From positions 992,001 to 1,056,000 of the forward strand of contig OY761615.1 in NCBI GenBank assembly GCA_963664845.1: a DNA stretch of 64,000 bases, written 5' to 3'. The notes under the pieces were generated by a model. It was not told the origin of the DNA, made no database searches, and saw nothing but the letters and a program-made list of their open reading frames with translations. The stretch comes from CAIYTF01 sp963664845. Lineage in GTDB: Bacteria; Bacteroidota; Ignavibacteria; Ignavibacteriales; Ignavibacteriaceae. The position numbers and the translations under genes are program-made. Positions 63,885 to 64,000 of the stretch are shown here, piece by piece (position 1 is the first letter of the stretch; each line of letters opens with the position of its first letter).

Positions 63885-64000
63885 TTAGGCTTTTGGACGC
63901 TGGGGAAGAATAAGCTCTACGTCTGAATGTGGTCTTGGTATTACATGCACAGAAACCAGTTCTCCAACACGTTGCGCAGCAGCAGCACCGGCATCCGTGG
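63885..64000 (-). CDS. BMC-H shell protein, C-terminal part
   Basis: The last 37 codons of a shell-protein gene that continues beyond the window. The end reads '…GAAAAQRVGELVSVHVIPRP' followed by 'HSDVELILPQRPKA', which is the standard C-terminus of EutM/PduA-type hexameric shell proteins. It lies 93 bp upstream of the tailed BMC gene on the same strand, so the microcompartment operon extends to the right. The type of compartment cannot be told from the part visible. Confidence 0.88.
   Translation of the reverse strand, partial: TDAGAAAAQRVGELVSVHVIPRPHSDVELILPQRPKA

Noticed and set aside
1..64000. CRISPR arrays, rRNA genes, intact tRNA genes
   Set aside because: No regularly spaced repeats, no rRNA-like sequence and no complete tRNA cloverleaf were seen on either strand by eye; a tRNAscan or CRISPR finder run would settle it.

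Overview
The window looks like a chromosomal segment of a free-living bacterium of the Ignavibacteria/Chlorobi/Bacteroidetes group, most likely Ignavibacteria-like. The evidence is several secreted proteins ending in the type IX secretion sorting module (NYPNPFNP followed by a SSGVYFYKL-type end), many TTG or SD-poor starts, two-component proteins with REC-PAS-HisKA chains, and a bacterial-microcompartment gene pair at the right edge. The assignment rests on protein style only.

Left accessory region (1-9.9 kb). A phage/ICE-type control and integration module (three small minus-strand genes, a divergent S24-like repressor, a tyrosine integrase) ends at a 3' fragment of a tRNA-Asp(GTC) gene, a probable att site. 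Next to it is a second island bounded by a 20-bp repeat of the same tRNA-Asp segment (3085-3104 and 8363-8382). It holds a group II intron fragment, a small membrane-protein cassette, a restriction-like pair (EcoRI-family adenine methyltransferase plus DUF262-HNH nuclease), a well-promoted roughly 540-nt noncoding stretch with many helices, and a DUF2971 protein. It is followed by about 1.3 kb of tRNA debris: halves of tRNA genes, their terminators, a 20-bp palindrome in T-arms, and a 553-bp tandem duplication.

Signalling region (9.9-36.6 kb). It holds a Cache-type histidine kinase; a decayed T9SS protein cut by a RibD/DHFR-family gene; a TonB receptor-YfiR-giant hybrid kinase operon; two REC-headed paralogues with opposite outputs (kinase and PP2C phosphatase); MntP; a lipoprotein; and a PAS protein directly before the most remarkable gene here. 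That gene is one uninterrupted frame joining a Cu(I) P1B-type ATPase (CopA/RAN1 type) to an ethylene-receptor-like membrane domain and a histidine kinase. An Rcp1-like response regulator and a second hybrid kinase follow. In plants the copper ATPase RAN1 supplies the Cu(I) that ETR1 needs, so the fusion joins two partners of a known pathway. The copper-ligand Cys and His are kept with exact spacing, while two residues linked to ethylene binding are changed.

Right region (36.8-64 kb). This is mostly core metabolism: a T9SS pectate lyase, a heme operon (hemX-like, hemA, hemC, hemD, hemE, hemN), a TIG-repeat nuclease and a T9SS protein, a prohibitin-like protein with pyrimidine-nucleoside phosphorylase, a GAF-PAS kinase, HU, and an EVE protein. 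A long minus-strand unit follows: BMC shell protein (partial), BMC protein with a long disordered tail, YbbR/CdaR-like protein, tmk, S41 peptidase, zinc-ribbon protein, glcD, glcF.
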